A stretch of 64,000 bases of DNA from Thioclava marina (GTDB lineage Bacteria > Pseudomonadota > Alphaproteobacteria > Rhodobacterales > Rhodobacteraceae). Each line of letters opens with the position of its first letter. Position 1 is the first letter of the stretch. Made by a program: the position numbers and the translations under genes. The DNA lies in contig NZ_MPZS01000001.1 in NCBI RefSeq assembly GCF_002020135.1, forward strand, positions 1,178,001 to 1,242,000, given 5' to 3'. Positions 45,988 through 57,410 of the stretch are shown piece by piece. The notes beneath the pieces were generated by a model. It was given only the letters and a program-made list of their open reading frames with translations, was not told the DNA's origin and made no database searches.

Positions 45988-46404
45988 ATGAGCGTGCGGA
46001 AGTTGAGCGGGGCCGTACTCGCAGCGATGCTGGTGGCGGCGCCGGTGGCAGCGCAGAATTTCACCACCGCCGCCGAGGTCCGCCCGATCCTCGACATGAC
46101 CCGCGATTCCTGGGTGGCGATCCGCGAACGCGGTGACAAGGATCTGGTCTATTTCACCCATCTTCTCGCCTGGCGCTGCGGGCTGAGCGAGATCCGCTAC
46201 GGCTTCAACGGCGCGGCCCCCAACGCGAAATTCAAGATGGAAAAATGCCACGAAGGCAGCGCCCAGCCCAATGCGATCTCGGGCGACAATGTCTTCGTGT
46301 CGCAGCCCAAGGGGTCGGTGAAGGACGTCCGCGTGAAGCTGATCTACGATGACGGCAGCTCCGAGGAAGCCCGCTTCAAGCGCAACGCAGTGCTCTCACG
46401 ATGA
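45988..46404 (+). CDS. Small exported protein, function unknown
   Basis: A 138-residue protein with a signal peptide (about 1-22, ending AAQ). The mature part has two cysteines (in WRCGLSEI and EKCHEGSA) that could form a disulfide, and a beta-rich C-terminus with alternating charged residues (KDVRVKLIYDDGSSEEARF). I recognise no domain. GGGGGTGA sits six bases before the ATG at 45988; an in-frame GTG at 45979 is the other option. It is divergent from the glycosyltransferase-like gene and ends 55 bp before tRNA-Tyr. Confidence 0.72.
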   Translation: MSVRKLSGAVLAAMLVAAPVAAQNFTTAAEVRPILDMTRDSWVAIRERGDKDLVYFTHLLAWRCGLSEIRYGFNGAAPNAKFKMEKCHEGSAQPNAISGDNVFVSQPKGSVKDVRVKLIYDDGSSEEARFKRNAVLSR

Positions 46405-46459
46405 ACCGCCTGCAAGCCCCGGAGGCTTGCGAGATCACCAGTTCCGAAAAGGGGGGAAG

Positions 46460-46543
46460 TGGTGGGTGACCCTGGAATCGAACCAGGCATGGGTCTCCCC
46501 GGCGGAGTTACAGTCCGCTGCCGCACCTTGCAGCACGTCACCC
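46460..46543 (-). tRNA. tRNA-Tyr (anticodon GTA)
   Basis: The minus strand folds as an 84-nt class II tRNA. The acceptor stem is GGGTGAC/GTCACCC, the D stem is GCTG/CGGC and the anticodon stem is GCGGA/TCCGC with loop CTGTAAC (anticodon GTA). A 14-nt variable arm CGGGGAGACCCATG follows, then T stem CCTGG/CCAGG with loop TTCGATT, discriminator A and encoded CCA. Position 8 is G and position 14 is C instead of the usual U8-A14 pair, and the D loop is only seven bases. Confidence 0.95.
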
Positions 46544-46670
46544 GACGCTTGGCGGGAGATACAAAAGGGGGCGGGGGGCGTCAAGAGCCGGATTTGCGAA
46601 AAATCGCGCTCCGAGATCGCCGCTTGCCAAAGCCCGCCTTTGCGCGCAGGTAGGGGCAAAGGAGACAGCG

Positions 46671-47444
46671 ATGAAAAAACCGGCCTGGGTGATCGAAAAG
46701 GAACGTGCCAAGCGCGCAGCGGCATCGGAAACGGTGTGGCTGTTCGGCCTGCACGCGGTGCGCGATGCGCTCCAGAACCCGATGCGCGAGAGACTTCGGC
46801 TGGTCTGCTCGAAGAATGCCGCCGACAAGCTGTCCGACGCGATCGCTGCCTCGGGCATGGAGCCCGAGATCGTCGATGTGCGCAAGTTCGACAAACACGT
46901 GCCGATCTCGCAGGATTCGGTGCATCAGGGCGCGGCCCTCGAGGTCAAACCGCTCGACTGGGGCGCGCTGAAGGATGTCTGCTATGATGCACGCATCGTG
47001 GTGCTGCTCGACCGGGTGACCGACCCGCATAACGTGGGCGCGATCCTGCGCTCTGCCGAGGTGTTCGGCGCTGCCGCCGTGATCGCCCCGCACCGCCATT
47101 CCGCCCCCGAGACCGGGGCGCTCGCCAAGACCGCGAGCGGCGCGTTGGAGCGTCAGCCCTATCTGCGCGTGAAGAACCTCTCCGACGCGATGGAGGAGCT
47201 ACGTTCGATGGGGTTCCGGCTGCTTGGCCTCGCGGGCGAGGCGAACATGAGCCTCGAGGACGGGCTGAGCGAGGCCGGGATGGAGCCGGTGGCGCTTGTG
47301 CTTGGCGCCGAAGGTCCGGGCCTGCGCGAGAAAACCCGCGAGACCTGCGACCGGCTGGTGCGCATCCCCTTCGCCGGGGAGTTCGGCTCGCTCAACGTCT
47401 CGAACGCCGCGGCCGTGTCGCTCTATGCGGCGGCGAACCGCTGA
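46671..47444 (+). CDS. rlmB: TrmH/SpoU-family RNA 2'-O-methyltransferase (RlmB-like)
   Basis: A 257-residue SpoU methyltransferase; RlmB methylates the ribose of G2251 in the 23S rRNA peptidyl-transferase centre. The N-terminal substrate-binding domain (WLFGLHAVRDALQNPMRER) precedes the knotted SAM domain with motifs LLDRVTDPHNVGAILRSAEV, LVLGAEGPGLREKT and IPFAGEFGSLNVSNAAAVSL. GGAGACAGCG precedes the ATG. It starts about 130 bp from tRNA-Tyr on the opposite strand. Confidence 0.9.
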   Translation: MKKPAWVIEKERAKRAAASETVWLFGLHAVRDALQNPMRERLRLVCSKNAADKLSDAIAASGMEPEIVDVRKFDKHVPISQDSVHQGAALEVKPLDWGALKDVCYDARIVVLLDRVTDPHNVGAILRSAEVFGAAAVIAPHRHSAPETGALAKTASGALERQPYLRVKNLSDAMEELRSMGFRLLGLAGEANMSLEDGLSEAGMEPVALVLGAEGPGLREKTRETCDRLVRIPFAGEFGSLNVSNAAAVSLYAAANR

Positions 47445-47606
47445 TTTTCACAAGAACGCGAGCTTGTGGCGCGAAGGTCTTTAAGACCGGCGGGGGGCTT
47501 CCTATCTCATTAACAGAAGCGCCGCTCCGGAACCGCAGCGCTTCTAGTTCACTGTCCCTCGTTCCGCCACTTATGCGCCCTTGCTTCATGCTCGGGCGCA
47601 TTTTTC
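47445..47606 (+). ncRNA. Structured 3' region or small RNA candidate after rlmB
   Basis: The region has GTCTT-T-AAGAC (near 47478), then a hairpin AGAAGCGCCGC...GCAGCGCTTCT with one mismatch (about 47515-47546). It ends in a T-tailed terminator. There is no open frame with a ribosome-binding site. A terminator 130 bases after rlmB with structured sequence between suggests an independent or processed small RNA, but a long 3' untranslated region explains it equally well. Confidence 0.3.
47573..47606 (+). terminator. Rho-independent terminator
   Basis: ATGCGCCC (47573-47580), a 13-base loop and GGGCGCAT (47594-47601) form a perfect 8-bp stem followed by TTTTC. It ends the rlmB transcript or the candidate small RNA. 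Confidence 0.8.
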
Positions 47607-47708
47607 TTTGGCGGGAAAGCGAACGGACAGGGCAACCCCGCCGTCGGCGCGTTCTTGAAGCGCCCCGGCATTTGTCCCTATACCAACAAGGCAAGACAGG
47701 AGGCCCCA

Positions 47709-48128
47709 ATGCAAGACGAGATCCGCGATATTCTGCGCGAGGCGAAGGTAATCGCCGTGGTGGGGATTTCCCACAAGACCGATCGCCCCTCCTACGATGT
47801 CGCGCGTTACCTGCAATCGAAGGGCTACCGGGTCATCCCGGTCAATCCCGGCCTCGCTGGGCAGGAGTTGCTGGGTGAGACGGTCTATGCCGATCTCGGA
47901 GCGATCCCGGACGAGATCGAGGTGGACATGGTGGATGTGTTCCGGCGCTCCGAGGCCGTGCCCGAGGTGGTCGAGGACGCGCTCGCCCATCTGCCGAAAC
48001 TGCGCACGATCTGGATGCAGCTTGGCGTCACGCATGAAGAGGCTGCGGAAAAGGCGCGCGCGAAAGGCGTGCGCGTCGTGATGAACCGCTGCCCGAAAAT
48101 CGACTATCCGCGCCTGATGGTGGGCTGA
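47709..48128 (+). CDS. CoA-binding (YccU-like) Rossmann protein
   Basis: A 139-residue single-domain protein of the CoA-binding family (YccU type), with AVVGISHKTDRPSYDVARYL and GYRVIPVNPGLAGQELLGE as the nucleotide-binding elements and the C-terminal VVMNRCPKIDYPRL motif. It is related to the CoA-binding domain of succinyl-CoA synthetase; the function of stand-alone members is not established. GGAGG precedes the ATG at 47709. It converges with trpS across a hairpin. Confidence 0.85.
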   Translation: MQDEIRDILREAKVIAVVGISHKTDRPSYDVARYLQSKGYRVIPVNPGLAGQELLGETVYADLGAIPDEIEVDMVDVFRRSEAVPEVVEDALAHLPKLRTIWMQLGVTHEEAAEKARAKGVRVVMNRCPKIDYPRLMVG

Positions 48129-48146
48129 GGGGGCAAGCCGCCCCCT
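48128..48146. terminator. GC-rich bidirectional hairpin between the CoA-binding gene and trpS
   Basis: AGGGGGC, loop AAGCC and GCCCCCT form a perfect 7-bp stem in the 29-bp gap between convergent genes; a C-rich tract follows on the plus strand. Confidence 0.6.
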
Positions 48147-48157
48147 CCCCCATTCAA

Positions 48158-49198
48158 TCAGCGCGAGCGGATCATTCCCATGATTTCGAGCGTGCGCGCG
48201 AGGATCGGCTGCGCAATCTCGTCAGCGCGATTTGCACCGTCGCCCAGGATCCGGTCGATCTCGGCAGGGTCGTTCATCAGCCGGGTCATCTCATCCGAGA
48301 TCGGCGCGAGTTTCGCGACCGCGAGCTCAGCCAGCGCCGGTTTGAACTTTCCGAAGCCCTCGCCGCCGAACTCGCCCAGCACCTGGGCCGGCGTCATGTC
48401 CGCCAGCGCCGCGTAGATGTTCACGAGATTGCGTGCCTCGGGCCGGTCCTTGAGCCCGTCCAGCTCGGAGGGCAGCGGCTCGGGATCGGTCACAGCCTTG
48501 CGGATCTTCTTCGCGATCGTGCCGGCATCGTCGGTCAGGTTGATGCGGCTCGCATCCGACGGGTCGGATTTCGACATCTTCTTCGTGCCGTCGCGCAGGG
48601 ACATCACGCGGGTCGCGGCGCCCTCGATCAGAGGCTCGGGAGCGGGGAAGAACTCGGTCTTGAAGTCATGGTTGAACTTCGCCGCGATGTCGCGGGTCAG
48701 CTCCACATGCTGCTTCTGGTCCTCGCCCACCGGCACCATCGTCGCGTGATACAGCAGGATGTCGGCGGCCATCAGCGCGGGATAGGCGTAAAGGCCAAGC
48801 GAGGCCTTCTCGGCATTCTTGCCCGCCTTGTCCTTGAACTGGGTCATCCGGTTCATCCAGCCCAGACGCGCCACGCAGTTCAGGAGCCATGCCAGTTCCG
48901 CATGGGCCGACACTTGCGATTGGTTGAACAGGATCGAGCGTTTCGGATCGACGCCCGAGGCGATGAAGGCGGCGGCGGCTTCGCGAGTGTTGCGGCGCAG
49001 CGCTTCGGGGTCTTGCCAGACCGTGATCGCGTGCAGGTCGACGAGGCAATAGATCGTCTCGATCCCCTCATCCTGCTTCTGGGCAAAGCGCTTGAGCGCG
49101 CCCAGATAGTTGCCCAGCGTCAACCCGCCCGAGGGCTGGATGCCTGAGAAGATCCGCGGTTTGAAATTGGCGTTCGGGGTCTGCGCGTCGTCGCTCAT
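48158..49198 (-). CDS. trpS: Tryptophanyl-tRNA synthetase
   Basis: A class I synthetase of 346 residues charging tRNA-Trp. The HIGH-equivalent is in [16 protein letters not shown] (residues about 18-33) and the KMSKS loop is [12 protein letters not shown]. Catalytic-domain sequences [13 protein letters not shown] and [16 protein letters not shown] are typical. GGAGCATCAG precedes the ATG. It is divergent from the rhomboid-like gene. Confidence 0.97.
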   Translation of the reverse strand: MSDDAQTPNANFKPRIFSGIQPSGGLTLGNYLGALKRFAQKQDEGIETIYCLVDLHAITVWQDPEALRRNTREAAAAFIASGVDPKRSILFNQSQVSAHAELAWLLNCVARLGWMNRMTQFKDKAGKNAEKASLGLYAYPALMAADILLYHATMVPVGEDQKQHVELTRDIAAKFNHDFKTEFFPAPEPLIEGAATRVMSLRDGTKKMSKSDPSDASRINLTDDAGTIAKKIRKAVTDPEPLPSELDGLKDRPEARNLVNIYAALADMTPAQVLGEFGGEGFGKFKPALAELAVAKLAPISDEMTRLMNDPAEIDRILGDGANRADEIAQPILARTLEIMGMIRSR

Positions 49199-49325
49199 CT
49201 GATGCTCCTGATCTGCGGGGGGTGGAAGCCCGCCTCCTGCGGTTCCCGGGGTGGAAATCCGCTCCCCGCTCGCTTATCGCTAAAGCGCATAGGGCGCAAC
49301 TGAGCCCCGGCGAATTGGAGACGAG

Positions 49326-50012
49326 ATGCGCGACGGCTATGATGAGAACCCGGTGAACCCGCTCCCCCCGGTGGTGTGGCTGCTCGCGCTGCCGATCATC
49401 GCGACCGAGCTGTTCTTCGCGATGGGGAGCAGCGGTTTGATCGGTGGGCCGGGCGCTGCGGGCTGGCGGCTCGATGCGCTGCAGAAATTCGCCTTCTCGC
49501 CGCAGTTGATGCGCGCCATGGTCGAAACCGGGCAATACCCGCCCGAACATCTGATGCGGTTGGTGACCTATCCGTTCGTGAATGCCTCCGTGACCCAGGC
49601 GATCTTCGTGCTCGTCTTCCTTCTGGCGCTTGGCAAGATGGTGGGCGAGGTCTTCTCGAACCTCGCCGTGGCAGTGGTGTTCCTCGGCGCGAGCATCGCC
49701 GGCGCTCTGATCTATGGCGCGATGCCCTTCACCGAGATCGGACTCTATGGCGGCTATCCGGGCGATTACGGGCTGATCGGCGCGTTCACCTGGATCCTGT
49801 GGACACGGCTGGGGCAGGAGAACGCGAACCAGTTGCGGGCCTTCTCGCTGATCGGCGCGCTGATGGGGATCCAGTTGATCTTCGCGATGATCTTCGGCGC
49901 ACAGCCCGACTGGATCGCAGATATCGCGGGGTTCGCGACCGGCTTCGTGCTGAGCTTCCTCGTCGCCCCCGGCGGGATGAAACGTACATTGGCGCGGCTG
50001 CGGCGGCGTTAG
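49326..50012 (+). CDS. Rhomboid-fold membrane protein lacking the catalytic Ser and His
   Basis: A 228-residue protein with about six membrane segments and rhomboid-like organisation. The active-site strand that normally reads GxSG-x-x-x-G-L-x-G-A reads GYPGDYGLIGA, so proline P145 occupies the serine position. The last helix, normally HxxG, reads DIAG with D199 at the histidine position. It is therefore probably a rhomboid pseudoprotease. GGAGACGAG precedes the ATG. It lies between divergent trpS and downstream metY. The alignment was made by eye. Confidence 0.75.
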   Translation: MRDGYDENPVNPLPPVVWLLALPIIATELFFAMGSSGLIGGPGAAGWRLDALQKFAFSPQLMRAMVETGQYPPEHLMRLVTYPFVNASVTQAIFVLVFLLALGKMVGEVFSNLAVAVVFLGASIAGALIYGAMPFTEIGLYGGYPGDYGLIGAFTWILWTRLGQENANQLRAFSLIGALMGIQLIFAMIFGAQPDWIADIAGFATGFVLSFLVAPGGMKRTLARLRRR

Positions 50013-50089
50013 TCCCGCAGGACAAGGGCAGCCGCCCCCACCGAGCCAAGAACGACCTCCCGGTATTCCATCACCAAAAACGAATGTGT

Positions 50090-50128
50090 TTGAAGCCCCT
50101 CGGGTGCGCCGCTAACGTCGCGCCCGAG
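50090..50128 (+). promoter_or_regulatory. metY promoter with an overlapping dyad
   Basis: TTGAAG (50090-50095), 17 bases and TAACGT (50113-50118) form a good promoter 28 bp before metY. The -10 lies in the loop of a 10-bp inverted repeat, CTCGGGTGCG (50099-50108) and CGCGCCCGAG (50119-50128), with one G-T pair. This is a likely repressor or activator site. Confidence 0.45.
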
Positions 50129-50145
50129 AACAGAGGAGCCCCGAG

Positions 50146-51429
50146 ATGTCCGACTACAAATTCGACACGCTTCAGATCCACGCCGCCGCCGCGCCCGACC
50201 CGACGACCGGCGCATTGCAGGTGCCGATCTACCTGACCACCGCCTACGCGTTCAAGGATGCCGATCACGCGGCACGGCTCTTCAATCTCGAGGAAGTGGG
50301 CTACATCTATTCGCGCCTCACCAACCCGACGGTGATGAAGCTCGCCGAAAAGGTCGCCGTGCTCGAAGGCGGCGCGGGCGGGGTGGCCTGCTCCTCGGGG
50401 CACGCGGCGCAGATCATGGCGCTCTTCCCGCTGATGGGGCCGGGGCTCAACGTGGTCGCCTCGACCCGGCTCTATGGCGGCACGATCACCCAGTTCAGCC
50501 AGACGATCAAACGCTTCGGCTGGTCGGCCAAGTTTGTCGATTTCGACGATCTCGACGCATTGGAAGAAGCGATCGACGAGAACACCCGCGCGATCTTCTG
50601 CGAGTCGATCTCGAACCCGGGCGGCTACATCACCGATATTCCGGCCGTGGCGAAACTGGCCGACAAGGCTGGCCTGCCGCTGATCGTCGACAACACGCTT
50701 GCCACGCCCTACCTGTGCCGCCCGATCGAGATGGGCGCGACGCTCGTCGTGCACTCGCTGACCAAATACATGACCGGCAACGGTACCGTCACCGGCGGCT
50801 GCGTGATTGACAGCGGCAAGTTCGATTGGTCGGCCTCGGACAAGTTCCCCTCGCTCAGCGCGCCCGAGCCCGCCTATCACGGGTTGAAGTTCCACGAAGC
50901 GCTGGGGCCGATGGCCTTCACTTTCCACTCGATCGCGGTGGGGCTGCGCGACCTCGGCATGACGATGAACCCGCAAGGGGCGCATTACACGATGATGGGG
51001 CTCGAGACGCTGAGCTTGCGCATGGACAAACACGTCGCCAACGCCAAGGCCGTGGCCGAATGGCTCGAGAAGGACCCGCGCATCGATTTCGTGACCTATG
51101 CCGGACTCGAGAGCTCGCCCTGGCACGATCGCGTCGCCAAGGTCTGCCCGAAAGGCGCGGGCGCGCTTTTCACCGTCGCGGTGAAGGGTGGCTACGAGGC
51201 CTGCGTGAAGCTGGTGAACAATCTCAAGCTCTTCAGCCATGTCGCGAATCTGGGAGATGCGCGCTCGCTGATCATCCATTCCGCCTCGACCACGCATCGC
51301 CAGCTGACCGAGGCGCAGCAGATCGCGGCAGGCGCGGCGCCGAACGTGGTGCGGCTCTCGATCGGGATCGAGAATGCCGAGGATCTGATCGCCGATCTCG
51401 ATCAGGCGCTGACGGCGGCAACCGCCTGA
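50146..51429 (+). CDS. metY: O-acetylhomoserine aminocarboxypropyltransferase (O-acetylhomoserine sulfhydrylase)
   Basis: A PLP enzyme of the Cys/Met metabolism family that makes homocysteine from O-acetylhomoserine and sulfide. The 427-residue length fits MetY. The PLP lysine is in VVHSLTKYMTGNG (about K206). Other markers are YSRLTNPTVMKLAEKVA, the SSGHAAQI loop and LIIHSASTTHRQL near the C-terminus. AGAGGAG precedes the ATG. No SAM riboswitch is visible in the leader; a promoter-dyad combination is. Confidence 0.94.
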   Translation: MSDYKFDTLQIHAAAAPDPTTGALQVPIYLTTAYAFKDADHAARLFNLEEVGYIYSRLTNPTVMKLAEKVAVLEGGAGGVACSSGHAAQIMALFPLMGPGLNVVASTRLYGGTITQFSQTIKRFGWSAKFVDFDDLDALEEAIDENTRAIFCESISNPGGYITDIPAVAKLADKAGLPLIVDNTLATPYLCRPIEMGATLVVHSLTKYMTGNGTVTGGCVIDSGKFDWSASDKFPSLSAPEPAYHGLKFHEALGPMAFTFHSIAVGLRDLGMTMNPQGAHYTMMGLETLSLRMDKHVANAKAVAEWLEKDPRIDFVTYAGLESSPWHDRVAKVCPKGAGALFTVAVKGGYEACVKLVNNLKLFSHVANLGDARSLIIHSASTTHRQLTEAQQIAAGAAPNVVRLSIGIENAEDLIADLDQALTAATA

Positions 51430-51448
51430 TCCGCAAGCGTCCGATCGC

Positions 51449-51506
51449 AGGTTTTCACAATTTGGCTCGCCCCGGATCCGCTCCGGGGCGAGCTGACTGT
51501 GGAAAA
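51449..51506. repeat. REP-like hairpin with extended arms after metY
   Basis: A perfect 12-bp stem GCTCGCCCCGGA (51465-51476), loop TCCGC and TCCGGGGCGAGC (51482-51493) is flanked by GGTTTTCACA on the left and TGTGGAAAACC on the right. The inverted symmetry thus extends to about 50 bp with a short bulge. It shares the CCCCGGA/TCCGGGG core with the palindrome in glnD. It may also terminate metY. Confidence 0.7.
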
Positions 51507-51610
51507 CCGGCAATCTGCCGCTCGCTCCCTCCGCGACGCTTTTCAGGGGCCGCAAACTGCTTTACGAAGATGTGAGTATCCAGCGTTCCTGACGGCCCAA
51601 GCCCACCCAA

Positions 51611-54571
<2,961 letters not shown>

Positions 54572-54709
54572 CGCAGAGCCGCCCCGCCGCCGCTGCATAT
54601 CCCGCAACGCCGCGCCCTCTTGAACCCGCCCGTCCCGAAGCTACGCTAGAACTGACCGTTATTTTCTCAGGCGCACATCGCGCCCCAGCCCGAGGACGCA
54701 CGCCCCGCG

Positions 54710-56602
54710 ATGGAAAGCTTCCTGTTCCAAGCCACGCTCTATCTCGTTGCGATGGTTATCGCGGTGCCGCTCGCCTCACGTGCCGGGCTCGGCTCGGTCT
54801 TGGGCTACCTGATCGCGGGCATCCTGATCGGTCCGGTGACCGGGCTGTCGGGCGCGGAAATGAGCGACTTGCAGCACTTCGCGGAGTTCGGCGTGGTGAT
54901 GATGCTCTTCCTGATCGGGCTCGAGCTGGAACCCCGTGCGCTCTGGGCGATGCGCGACAAGCTGATCGGCCTGGGCGGCATGCAGGTTCTGATCACGATG
55001 GTGCTGGTCACCGCGATCGTGATGGCGATGGGCGAGGATTTCCGCGTCTCGCTGGCGATCGGGATGACGCTGTCGCTGTCCTCGACCGCGATCGTGTTGC
55101 AGACGCTCAATGAAAAGCAGCTGATGCAGACCGCGGGCGGGCGGTCTTCCTTCGCAGTGCTTCTGACGCAGGATATCGCCGTGATCCCGATGCTCGCGCT
55201 GATGCCTCTTTTGGCGCTGCCGGGCGCTCGCGCCGTCGCGAAGGCCGATCATGGCGATCACGTCGTGGCCCGCCTCATCGACGCGCTACCCGCCTGGGGC
55301 GTGACCTTGATCACACTGGCGGCGGTGGTTTTCACGGTGCTGATCGGGCACTACCTCGTGCGGCCGCTGTTCCGCTTCGTCCAGACCGCGAAGCTGCGCG
55401 AAATCAACACCGCAATGGCCCTGCTGATCGTGGTGGGCATCGCGAGCCTGATGAACCTCGTGGGGCTTTCGCCCGCGCTCGGCACCTTCCTCGCCGGCGT
55501 GGTTCTCGCCGACAGCGAGTTCAAGCACGAGATGGAATCCGATATCGAGCCCTTCAAGGGACTCCTGATGGGGCTCTTCTTCATCACCGTCGGCGCGGGC
55601 ATCAATTTCGCCGTCATCACGGCTCAGCCCTGGAACATCTTCGCCCTCGTGGGGCTGCTCGTCGGGCTGAAATCGGCGATCCTTTATGGCCTCGCCCGTG
55701 TCTTCAAACTGCGCGGCAAGGACCGCTCGCTCTTCACGCTGAGCCTCGCACAGGCGGGTGAATTCGGTTTCGTGCTCGTCTCATTTGCTGTCGGGCAGCG
55801 CATCTTGCCCAATGTTCTCGCCGAGAAGCTGCTGGTCGTCATCGCGCTGTCGATGCTGATCACGCCCTTGCTGTTCATCCTGCACGAGCAGATCGGCAAG
55901 CGCCTGCGCAGCTCGGACGCGCCCGATCCCGACGCGATCGACGAACAGCAGCCGATCATCATCGCCGGCGTGGGCCGCTTCGGTCAGGTGGTGAACCGGC
56001 TGGTGACCATGTCGGGGCTGCGCACGACCGTTCTCGATGCAGACCTCAAGACGATCCAATTGATGCGCACCTTCGGCTTCAAGGGCTATTTCGGGGACCC
56101 CACGCGGCCGGACCTGCTCGCGGCGGCTGGCATCAATCAGGCGCGCGTGCTGGTGGTGGCGCTCGACGGGCGAGAGCAAACCACGAAGCTGGTCGAATAT
56201 GCCCGCAGGATCCGGCCCGATCTGCATATCGTCGCGCGCGCGCGCGACCGCACCCATGTGTTCGATCTCTACCGGGCTGGCGCGAACGACATCGTGCGCG
56301 AGATGTTCGACAGCTCACTGCGCGCAGGCCGTTACGTGCTGGAAAATGCCGGCCTGTCGGAATTCGAGGCGGCCGAACTCGAGAAACTGTTCTTCAAGCT
56401 GGACCGGGCTGCCGTGCGCGATCTCGCCAAGCTGTGGAAGCCGGGTGTACCGATGGAGCAGAACGCCGATTACATCGCGCGCACTAAGGAACTGAACGCC
56501 GATCTTGAAGCTGCGATGATGGAGCAGTTCCGCCGCCGTGACGATCGCGAGGAGAGCGACCGAGAGGCTCCAGGCACACTAGAGGGTGGGCCCGACGCGT
56601 GA
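54710..56602 (+). CDS. CPA2-family cation:proton antiporter with TrkA-N domain (KefB/KefC-like)
   Basis: A 630-residue inner-membrane antiporter. About 12 membrane segments cover residues 1-390, with family sequences EFGVVMMLFLIGLELEPRALW and SLSSTAIVLQTLNEKQLMQT. A cytoplasmic TrkA-N Rossmann domain (about 415-530) contains IIIAGVGRFGQVVNRL for nucleotide binding. KefB/C relatives export K+ in response to electrophiles and are gated by glutathione; gshB elsewhere in the window is compatible but not linked. The ATG at 54710 lacks a close ribosome-binding site. Confidence 0.9.
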   Translation: MESFLFQATLYLVAMVIAVPLASRAGLGSVLGYLIAGILIGPVTGLSGAEMSDLQHFAEFGVVMMLFLIGLELEPRALWAMRDKLIGLGGMQVLITMVLVTAIVMAMGEDFRVSLAIGMTLSLSSTAIVLQTLNEKQLMQTAGGRSSFAVLLTQDIAVIPMLALMPLLALPGARAVAKADHGDHVVARLIDALPAWGVTLITLAAVVFTVLIGHYLVRPLFRFVQTAKLREINTAMALLIVVGIASLMNLVGLSPALGTFLAGVVLADSEFKHEMESDIEPFKGLLMGLFFITVGAGINFAVITAQPWNIFALVGLLVGLKSAILYGLARVFKLRGKDRSLFTLSLAQAGEFGFVLVSFAVGQRILPNVLAEKLLVVIALSMLITPLLFILHEQIGKRLRSSDAPDPDAIDEQQPIIIAGVGRFGQVVNRLVTMSGLRTTVLDADLKTIQLMRTFGFKGYFGDPTRPDLLAAAGINQARVLVVALDGREQTTKLVEYARRIRPDLHIVARARDRTHVFDLYRAGANDIVREMFDSSLRAGRYVLENAGLSEFEAAELEKLFFKLDRAAVRDLAKLWKPGVPMEQNADYIARTKELNADLEAAMMEQFRRRDDREESDREAPGTLEGGPDA

Positions 56603-56654
56603 GCTCACGCTGTGGGCGCGGCGCCTATCTCTGAAAGCGGAAAAGCCCCGCTCA

Positions 56655-56687
56655 CAACAAAAAACGCGAGGCCCGAAAGCCTCGCGT
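56655..56687 (-). terminator. Rho-independent terminator of carD
   Basis: On the minus strand ACGCGAGGC, loop TTTCGG and GCCTCGCGT form a perfect 9-bp stem followed by TTTTTG, 26 bases after the carD stop. Confidence 0.88.
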
Positions 56688-56712
56688 CTCAATCAGTCTA
56701 TTCGTCTCGGGA

Positions 56713-57222
56713 TCAGGCGGCGCGGCCGACCAGAACCTCGTCGACGGTTTTTGCGGCACGGGCCTCATCGGTGCCCGACACGGCGGCGACTTCGCGGGTC
56801 AGGCGTTCGAGCGCGGCCTCGTAGAGCTGGCGCTCCGAATAGGACTGCTCGCGCTGGTCGTCATTGCGGTGCAGGTCGCGCACCACTTCGGCGATCGACA
56901 GCAGGTCGCCCGAATTGATCTTCTGTTCGTATTCCTGCGCGCGGCGCGACCACATCGCACGTTTGACCTTCGCCTTGCCCTTGAGGGTCTCAAGCGCCTT
57001 GGTCACGATGTCGGGCGAGGACAGGCTGCGCATACCCACTTCCGTCGCCTTGTTCGTCGGGACACGCAGGGTCATCTTGTCCTTCTCGAAGGAAATCACG
57101 AACAGCTCAAGCTTGAGCCCGGCGATTTCCTGTTCTTCGATGGACATGATCTTACCCACCCCATGCGCCGGATAGACGACGAAATCATTGGGGCGGAATT
57201 CGGTCTTCTTGGTTTTGGTCAT
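56713..57222 (-). CDS. carD: CarD-family transcriptional regulator
   Basis: A 169-residue CarD/CdnL protein. This family binds the RNA polymerase beta subunit through an N-terminal Tudor-like domain (FRPNDFVVYPAHGVGKIMSIEE) and stabilises open promoter complexes at rRNA and other promoters. The C-terminal helical domain (MWSRRAQEYEQKINSGDLLS, RNDDQREQSYSERQLYEAAL) contacts DNA. The reading frame is open upstream to an ATG at 57381, but a strong promoter places the transcript start downstream of that ATG. The start is therefore at 57222, after AAGGAA. Confidence 0.92.
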   Translation of the reverse strand: MTKTKKTEFRPNDFVVYPAHGVGKIMSIEEQEIAGLKLELFVISFEKDKMTLRVPTNKATEVGMRSLSSPDIVTKALETLKGKAKVKRAMWSRRAQEYEQKINSGDLLSIAEVVRDLHRNDDQREQSYSERQLYEAALERLTREVAAVSGTDEARAAKTVDEVLVGRAA

Positions 57223-57382
57223 GCGGTTCGTTTCCTTGCAGCCAGCCTCGAACCCCGGCATCAGGCGAGCACAAGACGCCCACGGGGCGCTTTGGCTCCG
57301 CGTTCGTCCGTTTATCGCGAGATCGCATCCGCAGGCGAGCAGGTCACTGCGAAAGGTGGGGTCGAAACTCTTATGTAACAAT

Positions 57383-57410
57383 AATATAGCAGAAAACGCA
57401 TGTATTTCAA
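57383..57410 (-). promoter_or_regulatory. Strong sigma-70 promoter of carD
   Basis: On the minus strand TTGAAA (57410-57405), 16 bases ending TGC and TATATT (57388-57383) form a near-consensus promoter with an extended -10. It predicts a leader of about 150 nt. Confidence 0.7.

Noticed and set aside
50013-50145. SAM-II or SAM/SAH riboswitch before metY
   Set aside because: The leader is short and lacks the conserved SAM-II loop and GCTAAA elements and the SAM/SAH core; a promoter with dyad explains it better.
56713-57381. Longer CarD starting at the ATG at 57381
   Set aside because: The -10 hexamer at 57383-57388 would start transcription downstream of that ATG, and the extra N-terminus is not CarD-like.
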